This document shows, one piece after another, positions 12,901 through 20,074 of a DNA stretch of 64,000 bases (position 1 is the stretch's first letter; every line of letters starts with the position of its first letter). The notes beneath the pieces are model-generated. The model had not been told where the DNA came from. It saw only the letters and a list, made by a program, of their open reading frames with translations, and did not search any database. Location of the stretch: contig ML680092.1 in NCBI GenBank assembly GCA_007922225.1, forward strand, positions 248,001 to 312,000, in the 5' to 3' direction. The position numbers were made by a program, and so were the translations under genes. This stretch comes from Emydura subglobosa (Eukaryota > Chordata > Testudines > Chelidae).

Positions 12901-14144
12901 GGATCACGCATTGTATATGAGTCAACAGTGTGATGTAGTTGTGATAAAGGCTAATATAATTCCCGGGTGTATTAACAGGGATGTACGTAAGACACAGGAA
13001 GTAATTGTCCTGTTCTACTCGGTGCTGGTGAGACTTCAGCTGGAATACTGTGTCCAATTCTGGGCACCACGCTTTAGGAAAGATTAGGACAAATTAATGG
13101 AGAAGGACCTGAGGAAAACAACAAAAGTGATCAAAGGTTTAGATATCCTGACCTACAAAGAAAGTTTAAGAAATTAGGCAAGTTTAGTCTTGAGAAAAGA
13201 AGACTGAGGGGGCCTGATCAAATATCTTCGAAGATGTTAAGGGCTGTTATACAGAAGGCAGTGATCTGCAGCAAGGGAGATGTAGGTTAGATATCAGGAA
13301 AATCTTTCTAGGTCTAAGGACAGTTAAGGCTGGAACATGCTTCCGAGGGAGGTTGTGGAAACCCCATTACTGGAGAATTTTAAGATCAGGTTGGAAAAAT
13401 ACACCTGTCAGGGGTGGTCTAGGTTTCCTTGGTCCTGCCTCAGAGTGGGGGGGCTGGACTAGAAGACCTTTTGAGGTCCCTTCCAGCCCTATATTTCTAT
13501 GATTCTGTGGGGCTATGGGAAGTCGGGGGCAGAGTGGGGGATGGTCCAGGACGATGGCGGGGGGGGGGCAGGGGCAGAGATAAGGTTATTGGAGACAATT
13601 GTTCCTTTCTGGGGACAGCCCTAGCTTTTGCAGATTGGGGAGGACAGGGCAGGCTGGGCCTGGTATCTGGGTAGCAGAAGGCGCCAGTTTGGGGAGATGT
13701 AGTGGGAAGCCTGGGCAGGGAGTGTGGGAGAGGGAGGGAGGGGCTGGATCATCCTGTGACTCTGTTCCCAGACACTAGAGTGGCTCACTGGGGGGGGGGG
13801 GGGGGGAAGAGCAGGAGGCACTGGAGACCCATTGGGCCAGGTTTCCTCCGGCCTGGTAACTCACCAGTCACTGCTGCACTTGAGATGTTGTCCATTGCCG
13901 CACGTTTTGCTGTGCATAAAGCCTGGGCTAATAAAGCCACCTGCAACCCATAATCCTCCCCATAGTAGCTGATCAACAGCTCGGCCAGGGCTGCCGGCGC
14001 TGCTCTCTGCAGCACAGCCCGGGGGATGCGCTCGTATCCCTCCTGCAGCGGTATTTTGCTCAGCTCTGCTTTCCATCTCTGGAGCTCGTCCTCCTGGAGG
14101 CCTGCCAGCATCTCCAGCAGGCGGCCTCTCCTTGTCCCCGCCAT
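852..14144 (-). CDS. PYD-FIIND inflammasome sensor, NLRP1/CARD8-like (13 exons, 3' end off window)
   Basis: Exons, in transcript order: 14144-13865, 10616-10554, 9996-9790, 9374-9234, 8516-8469, 5236-5174, 4672-4616, 4139-4063, 3612-3548, 2867-2644, 2146-1887, 1380-1255, 993-852. All have AG/GT borders and agree in phase; together they give 1753 nt, 584 codons, ending in phase 1, so at least one more exon lies left of base 1. Order of parts: PYRIN (residues about 5-90), variable linkers (94-286), FIIND (about 313-584) with ZU5 and UPA halves. In the NLRP1/CARD8 family the FIIND cuts itself between Phe and Ser, and degradation of the N-terminal part frees the UPA-CARD fragment, which activates caspase-1. 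Here His421 and Phe447-Ser448 sit at the human spacing (27 residues from His to Ser). There is no frame long enough for a NACHT or LRR exon, so this is a short PYD-FIIND form; a terminal CARD is expected outside the window. The FIIND and PYD calls are strong; several linker exons are weaker. Confidence 0.8.
1255..1380 (-). CDS. FIIND exon 4 (UPA)
   Basis: 126 bp, acceptor CCCTGCAG and donor GAG|GTGAGT, phase 0-0. The peptide runs from [19 protein letters not shown] to [11 protein letters not shown] partial inverted copy of this exon lies at 636..765. Confidence 0.88.
1517..1750 (+). repeat. CORE-SINE / MIR-like repeat
   Basis: Shows the MIR-type string CCTCAGTTTACCACCTGTGAAATGGGG followed by a GCAGCGCCCGGCACAATGGG tail; the string is broken here to its key parts at about 1610-1637 and 1708-1730. 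A related copy is in the plus-strand paralogue at 17152..17345. It lies in the intron between FIIND exons 3 and 4. Confidence 0.6.
1887..2146 (-). CDS. FIIND exon 3 with the self-cleavage site
   Basis: 260 bp, acceptor CTACTGACAG, donor AGACAG|GTAACC. Contains RIAHFIDGG and [17 protein letters not shown]. The His codon (2109-2111) and the Phe-Ser codons (2028-2033) match the catalytic His1186 and the cleaved F1212-S1213 of human NLRP1, with the same 27-residue spacing. The residue before Phe is Gly rather than Ser. The end ([14 protein letters not shown]) starts the UPA half. Confidence 0.9.
2207..2345 (+). repeat. Short tandem unit 'ACTCCTGGGTTCT'
   Basis: Two copies of a roughly 70-base unit beginning AGGACTCCTGGGTTCT and containing GGGGAGTGG. 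The same unit recurs at 16525..16770, and once on the minus strand near 3240-3370. Confidence 0.5.
2644..2867 (-). CDS. FIIND exon 2 (ZU5 core)
   Basis: 224 bp, acceptor GCCATGCAG and donor ACGG|GTACGG. Carries family hallmarks [32 protein letters not shown] and [13 protein letters not shown], as in NLRP1 and CARD8. Exactly the same length as its paralogue at 17505..17728, but with CAA (Gln) where the paralogue has a stop. Confidence 0.9.
3100..3260 (-). repeat. MIR-like SINE fragment
   Basis: Contains GATGGGGAAACTGAGGC and GTGACTTGTCC, the typical strings of a MIR/CORE-SINE. Intronic between FIIND exons 1 and 2. Confidence 0.5.
3548..3612 (-). CDS. FIIND exon 1 (start of ZU5)
   Basis: 65 bp, acceptor CGTTTCAG and donor ACAG|GTGAGA. 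Encodes [20 protein letters not shown] and the first residues of the first ZU5 strand. The last codon (AG|G, Arg) is completed by the next exon. The plus-strand paralogue has a matching 62-bp exon at 17056..17117. Confidence 0.75.
4063..4139 (-). CDS. PYD-FIIND gene exon leading into the FIIND
   Basis: 77 bp, acceptor TGCCGCAG, donor GAGGAG|GTAAAG. It enters in phase 1 and leaves in phase 0, closing the run of symmetric linkers. The peptide ([19 protein letters not shown] at its end) has a paired Cys pattern just before the FIIND. Confidence 0.6.
4616..4672 (-). CDS. PYD-FIIND gene linker exon F (phase 1-1)
   Basis: 57 bp, acceptor CCTCCCCAG and donor GCAG|GTGAGA. Encodes 19 residues ([18 protein letters not shown]). 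The pattern I-C-x(5,6)-P-S-x-G resembles linker exon A, suggesting a third, diverged copy. Confidence 0.5.
4756..4985. repeat. Minisatellite unit GCAGCCACCTCTGGGGTG
   Basis: Three tandem copies of a 65-90-base unit (AAATGCAGCCACCTCTGG, then a CAGCTGG word and CACAG words). The same array recurs at 9600..9735 and 10145..10350, each time in the intron after a linker exon, so it was copied along with the exon block. Confidence 0.7.
5174..5236 (-). CDS. PYD-FIIND gene linker exon E (phase 1-1)
   Basis: 63 bp, acceptor TGTTGCAG and donor AAAG|GTGGGT. Encodes 21 residues around [19 protein letters not shown]. It shares the TPSS core, length, phase and flanking intron with linker exon A. Confidence 0.55.
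5630..5948. mobile_element. hAT-like MITE
   Basis: Starts with GTGGTTTCTAACCCGTGGG and ends with AAAAGGTTGGGAACCA, the imperfect inverted ends seen in Charlie-type nonautonomous elements. The open frames inside are not genes. Confidence 0.55.
5950..6670. other. No gene recognised
   Basis: Intron of the PYD-FIIND gene. A 125-codon open frame at 6276..6653 on the plus strand has no recognisable domain and poor coding character; I do not call it. Confidence 0.5.
6672..6941. mobile_element. MITE with GTATGTCTACA ends
   Basis: Begins CAGGGTATGTCTACATTGC and ends CACTGTAGACCAGGCCT, imperfect inverted ends. The body (GTCGATTTAGCAGGC and so on) is shared with the copy at 28425..28726. Confidence 0.65.
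7080..7735 (+). mobile_element. Old CR1 3' fragment, interrupted
   Basis: Decayed CR1 3' region (GGTCAGACTAGATGTCAC near 7703) split by the hAT-like insertion at 7198..7415. No usable frame. Related CR1 scraps continue to about 7920. Confidence 0.55.
7198..7415. mobile_element. hAT-like MITE inside CR1
   Basis: Begins TTCCCAATCTG and ends AAGGTTGGGAACCACT. Flanked by AGTCTAG at 7191-7197 and 7416-7422, extending to 8 bp with one mismatch, as expected of an hAT target duplication. Confidence 0.7.
8469..8516 (-). CDS. PYD-FIIND gene linker exon D (phase 1-1)
   Basis: 48 bp micro-exon, acceptor CTGCTTCCAG and donor ATGG|GTAAGC. Encodes [15 protein letters not shown] plus split codons. Both splice sites are good matches, but the exon is too short for a domain call. 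Confidence 0.5.
9234..9374 (-). CDS. PYD-FIIND gene linker exon C (phase 1-1, tentative)
   Basis: 141 bp if the acceptor is TTGTAAG|AGCAG; other AGs 2 to 5 bases downstream are possible. The donor is GCTG|GTGACC. The peptide is strongly acidic ([17 protein letters not shown], then a run of Glu). The weak polypyrimidine tract makes this the least certain exon of the chain. Confidence 0.4.
9790..9996 (-). CDS. PYD-FIIND gene linker exon B (phase 1-1)
   Basis: 207 bp, acceptor TCTCTCCAG and donor GACA|GTGAGT, 69 residues. It starts with an acidic segment ([16 protein letters not shown]) and continues with a basic, proline-containing segment ([15 protein letters not shown]). I do not recognise a domain. 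The intron after it begins with the same sequence family that follows linker exons A and E. Confidence 0.6.
10554..10616 (-). CDS. PYD-FIIND gene linker exon A (phase 1-1)
   Basis: 63 bp, acceptor CTTCTCAG and donor GGAG|GTGGGT. Encodes 21 residues ([19 protein letters not shown] core). Its size, splice phases and about 270 bp of downstream intron match linker exon E at 5174..5236, so the two arose by duplication. Confidence 0.6.
10905..11272 (-). mobile_element. CR1 3' fragment, minus orientation
   Basis: The C-terminal CR1 reverse-transcriptase tail ([20 protein letters not shown] to [18 protein letters not shown]) reads on the minus strand with the 3' end at about 10905. It is truncated at about 11272, where the next CR1 begins in the other direction. 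Confidence 0.85.
11275..13510 (+). mobile_element. CR1 LINE, 5'-truncated, plus orientation
   Basis: Decayed CR1 ORF2. The RT is in pieces: [11 protein letters not shown] near 12090, GNYRPVSL near 12245, [10 protein letters not shown] near 12700-12735, then a tail with [10 protein letters not shown] at 13050. It ends at the CR1 3' terminus with TATGATTCTGTG near 13500. Many stops and frameshifts; inactive. Confidence 0.85.
13865..14144 (-). CDS. PYD-FIIND gene exon 1: PYRIN domain and start codon
   Basis: 93 codons plus one base. The ATG at 14144-14142 is in a strong context (GGCGGC before it, G after it). The frame is open further upstream, but the PYRIN fold begins right here ([18 protein letters not shown]). 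Later PYRIN hallmarks are the basic GYERIP stretch and [10 protein letters not shown] near residue 70. PYRIN domains assemble with other PYRIN domains, such as that of ASC. The exon ends ACTG|GTGAGT in phase 1. Confidence 0.88.
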
Positions 14145-14520
14145 GCCGCCCCTCGGAGGGCTGCTGAGCAAAGCAGAGAGAGAATCAGGAAGCTGCAGTA
14201 GGCAGCTGGAAGTGATGACACAATAACTAACCCCCTGTGGCCCCACTCCTCCGGCCGGTTCCGCTCTCTGCTCCCTGCAGCACGGCCTGGCAGCTCGGCT
14301 CTGGGCCTGCCATCCCCTCCTCCTGACACTACTGGGGAGGTTGATCCCAGCCCCCTTTGCACACACTGCAGCCTGTCCAGACGTTAGGACTCTCATCTGT
14401 CCACGCTGCTGGCCAGCAGCTACATCAGCGTAAACAAGCAGGAGACGCCAATCCAGTGATCGTAAGAGGAGAGAAGATTTGGGGCAGGATTCAGCTTTCA
14501 GTAACACCAGGTTCAATAAG
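14145..14520 (-). promoter_or_regulatory. Upstream region of the PYD-FIIND gene
   Basis: GC-rich sequence directly upstream of the PYRIN start codon, presumably holding the 5' UTR and promoter. I see no clear TATA box. The next recognisable gene, 2.9 kb to the right, runs in the opposite direction, so a shared regulatory region is possible but not shown. Confidence 0.3.
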
Positions 14521-15267
14521 CTCAGACTCCAGCTGTAATCCCACTGATGTCAGTGGGGGCACTCTGGCTTTGCCCTGGGGTCACTGAGATCAGACTCCAG
14601 CTCTGACTCCATTGGCATCTGTGGGGTCCCTCCAGATTTACACCAGACACTGCACAATCGTGTAAGAAGCAAAAATCCCTGCCCTGAAAGAATAACAGAC
14701 AAAGAATTGTCATCTCCATCTTGCAGATGGGGAAACTGAGGCTCTCAGAAATTCCCAGGTGCTAAGTGTGCTGGTTCTGGGATACCTAGAAGACAACCCC
14801 CTGCTGTGGGATTTCCACCATACTTGGTGGATCCAGTCTCCTTGTGTCGTGGAATTATCTACTGCAAGGGTGAAGATTGTCTGTTCAGGGGGTGGGGCCT
14901 TCTTGGGGGCCAGCCCCAGACTGTGGAACTCTCTGCCACAGGAAGGACTTGCTAGCATGCATCCACCACCTTCCAGCCTGAATGCAAAGTGAACTAACTC
15001 ATGCTTCCTCCTCTGAAAACAGCATGTCGTCCATCCACTAATAAATACAGTAGCTCCAGGGACACACCATCCCAGTGCTGCTTGGAGGGCAGGGAGCTCC
15101 AGTGGACAGATGAGAGAGAATTAATTTTTTCCCCACTGGAATGCACTCAGAGGAACTCCAGGGGATGAGCATGGGGTTAGCACCAGAGTGAACTAGCGAA
15201 GACAGCAGGAAATACCTGAGACATAAACAAAACCCTACCAAAACCAACCCCTCCGCTGTACTCACAA

Positions 15268-15855
15268 TGGTGTTTGAGGCCAGGACACATCATTTGATCA
15301 GCTAGTCTGACCTCCTGCAGAGCACAGGACGGAGAATTTCACCCACTTCTCTGTGCACTGAGCACAAGCGTTTATGTCTGGTGAAAGCATCTCCCAGAAA
15401 GGCATCCAGTCTGGAGCGGAACCCGTCAAGAGACGGCGAGGCCACCGCTGCCCTGGGGAGTTTGTTCCAATCATTCATCTCTCTCCGTGTTAAATCTCTG
15501 TGCCTTATGCGACACTGGAATTTCTCTGGCCCCAACTTCCAGCTGTTGGTTGCTGTGCTGCCTTTCCCTGCGAGATCAAAGGGCCCTTTAGCACCCGGGA
15601 TCTTCTCCATGAGAAAAGCCTTCTACATCAGGATCAAGTCACCTCTCAATCTTCTTTCTGATCCACTAAACAGACCAAGCTCTTCAAGTCTCTCATTCTC
15701 AGGCATCTTCTCCACCCATTTTTGTGGCTCTTCTCTGCACCTTCTCCGATTTGCCAATGCCCCTTTGGAAATGCGTCCTCCAGAACTGGCCCGAGCACCC
15801 CAGTGTCGGTCTCCAGGACTGCACACAGAGGTAAAGCCGCCTCCCTAAATTTGCC
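15268..15855 (-). mobile_element. CR1-like 3' fragment, minus orientation
   Basis: RT tail fragments on the minus strand (WNKLPRAAVASPSLDGFRSR; RLEELGLFSGSERRLRGDLI) with the 3' end near 15268. Inactive. Confidence 0.75.
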
Positions 15856-16524
15856 ACCTGGAGGGGGCACTGTAGGGAGTGGGGCAGGAGAGTTGGCTGT
15901 GGGGGTAGCTCCCAGCTGCTCCAGTCTCTGCCTGTCCCATTGTATAAACTGGAAACCCAGCCCCATGGGGTGCTGTGGGTCAAGCTGCACCACAGCTGTC
16001 AGGGCTGCCCCTTTCCTATGGCATCATTTTCCCGAGTGGCCACAGGGCAGCCTGAAGGATGATCCCACTGAGCCGTGCCCAGGGCAGTGCCATTCTGGAA
16101 TGGTGGTTCCTCTCTGCAGCAGGGGATGGATCCAGCGAGGAGGACCTCACCACAGACCCCTCAGGGAAGCAAGAGAAATGCATGTGACACGTGATGTAGG
16201 AGGTAGGGATGGCAACCTCAAACTCTCCACTGGTGTAGTCTAGCATCTCCAGCTGGCCATACAGAGGAAGTTACCTGGCTGGGTTGGTGTAGTGCAAGCT
16301 TCAGAGGGGAAACAAGAACAATCAGCAGGCTCAGAAACCGCTGAATAACCAGGGTGTTTGAGGGAGAGAGGAAACCCACCCTGTCTCGGCTCCTTGTTCA
16401 TCCACCCGTTACACAGCACTTTAATAATTCTCACCTCCCTACTCATTCCCGCTTCACATCTCTGCATGATAACTCCCACCTCTTCCTTCACCCTCCTATT
16501 CCAGGATACTATGGGTTAAAATGG

Positions 16525-16770
16525 CAGTCAGGACTCCTGGGTTCTCTCTCTGGCTATGGGAGGGGAGTGGGGTTTAGTGGGTTGGAAGCACGATGCCTGG
16601 ATTTTGTCCACAGCTCTGGGAAGAGAATGGGATCTAGTGATTAGAGCTGGGCGAGGCGTTGGAGCCAGGACCGCTGGGTTTATCCCCAGTTCTGGGAGAG
16701 GACTGGGGTCTTCTGGTCGTGGGAGGAGGGCGGGAGCTGGGAGTCAGGACTTCTGGGTTCTATTCCCACC
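16525..16770 (+). repeat. Tandem 'ACTCCTGGGTTCT' minisatellite
   Basis: About four diverged units of 60-75 bases with the words GACTCCTGGGTT, TGGGAGAGG and TCTAGTG, the same family as at 2207. Confidence 0.6.
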
Positions 16771-17055
16771 TGAAATTAAGTTCCTTCTTCAGCCAACTGA
16801 ACAGAAGCAATATTCATTTTGCAAAACTCTTCCACTGAACTCCTGGCTCTGAGACTTGGGAGCCTCTGTCACCTGGGAAACACCCCTGGGAATGACTGAG
16901 CTTGGGGCTGGAATCCCCTCTGCCAGCTGTGCTGCCAGAGTCCCAAGCCATGGAAACTGCCCCCAGCTATACACTTGGCCACAGCTGCCCGGGTTCCCTC
17001 CTCAAAGAGCTCTGCTCCCAGTGGAGCCGCGTTAACATCTGTTCTTGCATTTTAG

Positions 17056-17117
17056 GCTCTGCCAGAAGTGAGGCCGGAGCTTGTGCTCGGTTCCGAATGG
17101 AAGCTGAGATCCAACAG
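17056..17117 (+). pseudogene. FIIND-paralogue exon 1
   Basis: 62 bp, acceptor GCATTTTAG and donor ACAG|GTGAAA. Encodes ALPEVRPELVLGSEWKLRSN, aligning with exon 3548..3612 of the other gene. The splice phase into the next exon is kept. Confidence 0.65.
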
Positions 17118-17151
17118 GTGAAAGCTTGCAGGGTGAACCTGGTGACTTCTC

Positions 17152-17345
17152 GTTAAGATCCTAGTCTGGGGTTTAGGAGACTGGATTTTAAATCTTGCCT
17201 CTGCCACAGACTCCCTGACCCCCTGGGCCAGTCATTTAATCTACCCTGGGTCTTGGTCCTCATCTGTAAAATGAGGAGAACTGGCCATTCTTTGGGGCAA
17301 GGATGGTCTCTTGTGGTGTATCTGCAGCGCCCGGCCCAATGGGGG
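17152..17345 (+). repeat. CORE-SINE / MIR-like repeat
   Basis: Has CATCTGTAAAATGAGGAG and a GCAGCGCCCGGCCCAATGGG tail, like the copy at 1517. It is intronic between the first two exons of the FIIND paralogue, a different position from the copy in the minus-strand gene. Confidence 0.6.
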
Positions 17346-17504
17346 CCTTGATTCTGTTCTGGGCGTCTATGCACTACAGTAATACACACAAACAATGGGG
17401 ATTCCCAGACCCGACTCCAGCTGGCGTCAGTGGGAGCAGGAGGTTGGTTATTTCCATCTCACATTGTTTAGTTTCTCCTTTCCCCTTCTCCCCGCGCCAT
17501 GCAG

Positions 17505-17728
17505 GGGTCACCTCCCCAGGGCAGGCTCGTTCTGTTGCTCTGAAACCAAACTGGGGTTCGAGGTGAGGGCAGCAGTGACCATCCAGTACGGATATGACTC
17601 CTGGGATCGGCGTCTGAGCGCAGCTGAGAAGCAGTAATGGATGGTGGCCGGCCCTTTGTTCGACATCCAGGTGGAACCGGCAGGGGCTGTGACAGCCATT
17701 CACCTCCCACACTTCCTGTGTCTCCAAG
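17505..17728 (+). pseudogene. FIIND-paralogue exon 2 with in-frame stop
   Basis: 224 bp, acceptor GCCATGCAG (identical to the other gene) and donor CAAG|GTACGG. Contains [27 protein letters not shown] and LPHFLCL. A single C-to-T change creates TAA at 17635. Confidence 0.85.
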
Positions 17729-17904
17729 GTACGGTGGACAAGAACACTAAGTGGATTTGAAGCTTTGACTGACAGCTGGGGGATCCTCATGGCAGACACA
17801 GACACGGGCTGGGGGACAGAGCTCAGTGCAGACACAGGACACTATGATCACTGTCTGGATATCTAGATATCTTGAGTAATAACCCCCCCAGAGTTAGGGA
17901 TGGA

Positions 17905-17982
17905 ACCCAGTCCTGCTTTGAGCACGGGGTTGGACTAGATGACCTCCTGAGGTCCCTTCCAACTCTATGATTCTATGACTCC
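17905..17982 (+). mobile_element. CR1 3' tail
   Basis: CR1 terminal signature: GGGTTGGACTAGATGACC, a CCTTCCAACTC word and TATGATTCTATGA. Only the tail is present. Confidence 0.8.
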
Positions 17983-18131
17983 CAGCCCCCTGCTCTAACC
18001 CACCAGACCCCACTCTCCTGCCAGAGCTGGGAATGGAAGCCAGAAATCCCGACTGCTACCCTGAGCTCTGCTCTCGGTGAGTTCGAGGCAGCGGTGAAGC
18101 AAATTGGAGCATCCTTTTCCTCCTGTGACAG

Positions 18132-18394
18132 GTAGAGATGCTGTTATGTCCCAGATGCAAATTGCCCATATAGTTGATGAGGGGATGACCCTGAAGGAGC
18201 CAACATGGGTGAGGCCGTTCCATGCTGTGCTGGAGAACCTCAGCTTTTCCTTAGTCAGGGTGCTGTGGAAACCCATCTATGCCGTGTTTCCATTCATACC
18301 CATCCACTCCATGGTGCTGATCTACTGGGTAGTCAAGGCTGCAGACCTCACCCTGCACCTCTACCTGATCCCCAATGACTGCTCGCTCAGACAA
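18132..18394 (+). pseudogene. FIIND-paralogue exon 3 with SF|S site
   Basis: 263 bp, acceptor CTGTGACAG, donor AGACAA|GTAATC. Contains [28 protein letters not shown] and LHLYLIPNDCSLRQ. Open throughout. Confidence 0.85.
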
Positions 18395-18594
18395 GTAATC
18401 GGGAACCAACCGCACAGTAGGGGTGAGCCAGAACCGCCAGCCACGGCAAGGTAGAGGGAGCGAGAACTCCCAGCGGGGCAGATGGCTCTTGTGGGACAGC
18501 TCAGCAGACATCTGGTGCTTTCAGCTGATTCATACTCAGAAGGAGTCCAGCTACCCAAACATAGTTTTCCTGACCTTTATCTGGTCACTCTGTC

Positions 18595-19085
18595 AGTGAG
18601 CAGCTTGTGGGTGGTTATACCTTGTGGTTAGGGCAGGAGTCATGCCTAGAGGTTAGAGCAGGAGTTGGTAGCCAGGAATCAGAACCAAAACTAGAGTCAG
18701 GAACTAGGAGTCAGAGCCCAGAGTCCAAACCGGAGTCAGAGGCCAAATGCCAGGGCCAGGACCAGAGCCAAAGTCAGACATAGCAGCTGAAGTCCAGGAT
18801 TGAGTTACCTGGAATAAGGTAAGGCTGGGGGCATGGCAGGATCAGGTGTGGAACAAGGGGGGAACAGGACTAGGAACTAGGCATAGGAGCTATTGCAGCT
18901 GCCAGCAAGTGCTTTGAACAGCCATTGAACTGATGCAGCTGCTGGGCTTAAGAGCTGGTCTATTGACTCTTCCAGACTATCAGGCAGTGTAGCCAATCAG
19001 GCAGCCTACTAGAAGCCAGCTGTGCTCGTGAGGTTGCCTCGAGACTGGCTCTGCCTTAGGCCCTGATTTCTGAGACCCTGTGAGC
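18595..19085. repeat. GAGTCAGAGCCAGG-type repeat (probable Gypsy LTR)
   Basis: Irregular tandem words such as GAGTCAGAGCC, CAGGACCAGAGCC and AACTAGGAGTC, then a unique tail. The same family occurs at 26135..26600 and beside the Gypsy gag near 44460. I infer an LTR-retrotransposon terminal region. Confidence 0.45.
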
Positions 19086-19189
19086 CTGAAAGTTGTGGGT
19101 GGGGATTTCAAAGTGCCCAAGTGACTTAGAAGCCCGCATCTCACAGACTTTCAACAGGAACTGGGATTTTCAGAATAGCCTAAGTGAAT

Positions 19190-19495
19190 TAGGCTGTAGA
19201 AGTGGTTGGAAATTTTCCAGCAAAGCTTACTTTTGTCAGAAGATCCCACTTCAGTAGAATGAAATGTTTCACTGAATCTGTCACGATTCCAGGACTCTTT
19301 CGTCAAAACACCAGCCGGTTTCTGATCAGCCATAGCAGCGGTGAAAATGACAAGAATGTCAATTTCACATATTTTGGGACCATTCTGGGGGTTTGTGGGC
19401 TCACAAAATATTTCAGTAAATTTGGTTTTGATCTGATTTGGAACAAAACCAAATTCCAAAATATCAAAACTTTTCGCAAACCGAACCCCTGACGT
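19190..19495. repeat. Dispersed repeat 'GAAATTTTCCAGC'
   Basis: AT-rich repeat with GGTTGGAAATTTTCCAGC at one end. Related copies lie at 24545..24735, 29915..30260 and 59355..59480. Family not identified; no coding capacity. Confidence 0.4.
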
Positions 19496-19499
19496 TTTA

Positions 19500-20070
19500 G
19501 CCTTCTTTATTAAGCTCCTCACTCCCAGATGAAGTTAATGGGAAGTACCCTCCTAAACCCCTTAGGAGCTTGAAAATCCCATCCTGGATCCAGTCCCCCA
19601 GGATCCTTCTGATCTTCGAGAGTAAACAGTGCCCAAGTCCTATATTGCTAGATGGCCTTTGCAGGCATTTCCAGGACCTGCTGCAATTCCATCACGAGAT
19701 TCTCTCACCCTCCAATCTTTGAGGATGAACGAGGGTCCACAACTTGGCTTCCTCATGGGCCCTGTTAGATCCCCTTGTGTTTGTAGAATCCTGCTCTTAA
19801 GAACCATAGGCCCTGCCCAGTATGTGCAGAGACCGCGATTGCTGGCATCTGGGTACCATCTTCCCTGGCTTGGGGACAAGCCCCCTTCTGTTGTGTGAAG
19901 GGACCCAGGACTTCCCAATCCAGTGGGATCTTGGAGGAAAGAATTGGGTCCTTTCCCATATTTTAAATTTTGGCCAGCATCTCCTGGAAAGACCCGTGTT
20001 TGAACTCTTACAGGCAGTGGATGAAGAGGAGAAAAAGCACTAGTCCATACGGGTGCTCAAGCCCCCTCAG
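19500..20070. other. No gene recognised
   Basis: Intergenic or intronic sequence without a credible exon or named repeat. Confidence 0.4.
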
Positions 20071-20074
20071 ACAA

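Larger units (their letters stand above)
17056..18394 (+). pseudogene. Second FIIND gene segment (NLRP1/CARD8-like), premature stop
   Basis: Three exons match FIIND exons 1-3 of the minus-strand gene in order, borders and phase: 17056-17117, 17505-17728 and 18132-18394. The middle one has TAA at 17635-17637 where the paralogue has CAA (Gln) between the AAEKQ and WMVAGPLF motifs, which would stop translation inside the ZU5 fold. The third exon is open, keeps His (18167-18169) and Phe-Ser (18245-18250) 27 residues apart, and has a classic SF|S site. UPA exons 4 and 5 were not found downstream. No PYRIN exon is visible upstream. It lies head to head with the PYD-FIIND gene, 2.9 kb away. Most likely a pseudogene or a decaying paralogue; a polymorphic or sequencing stop cannot be excluded. 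Confidence 0.8.

Noticed and set aside
14145..14516. Upstream in-frame extension of the PYRIN exon
   Set aside because: The frame happens to stay open, but PYRIN starts at the Met at 14144 in a strong start context, and the extension looks like 5' UTR.
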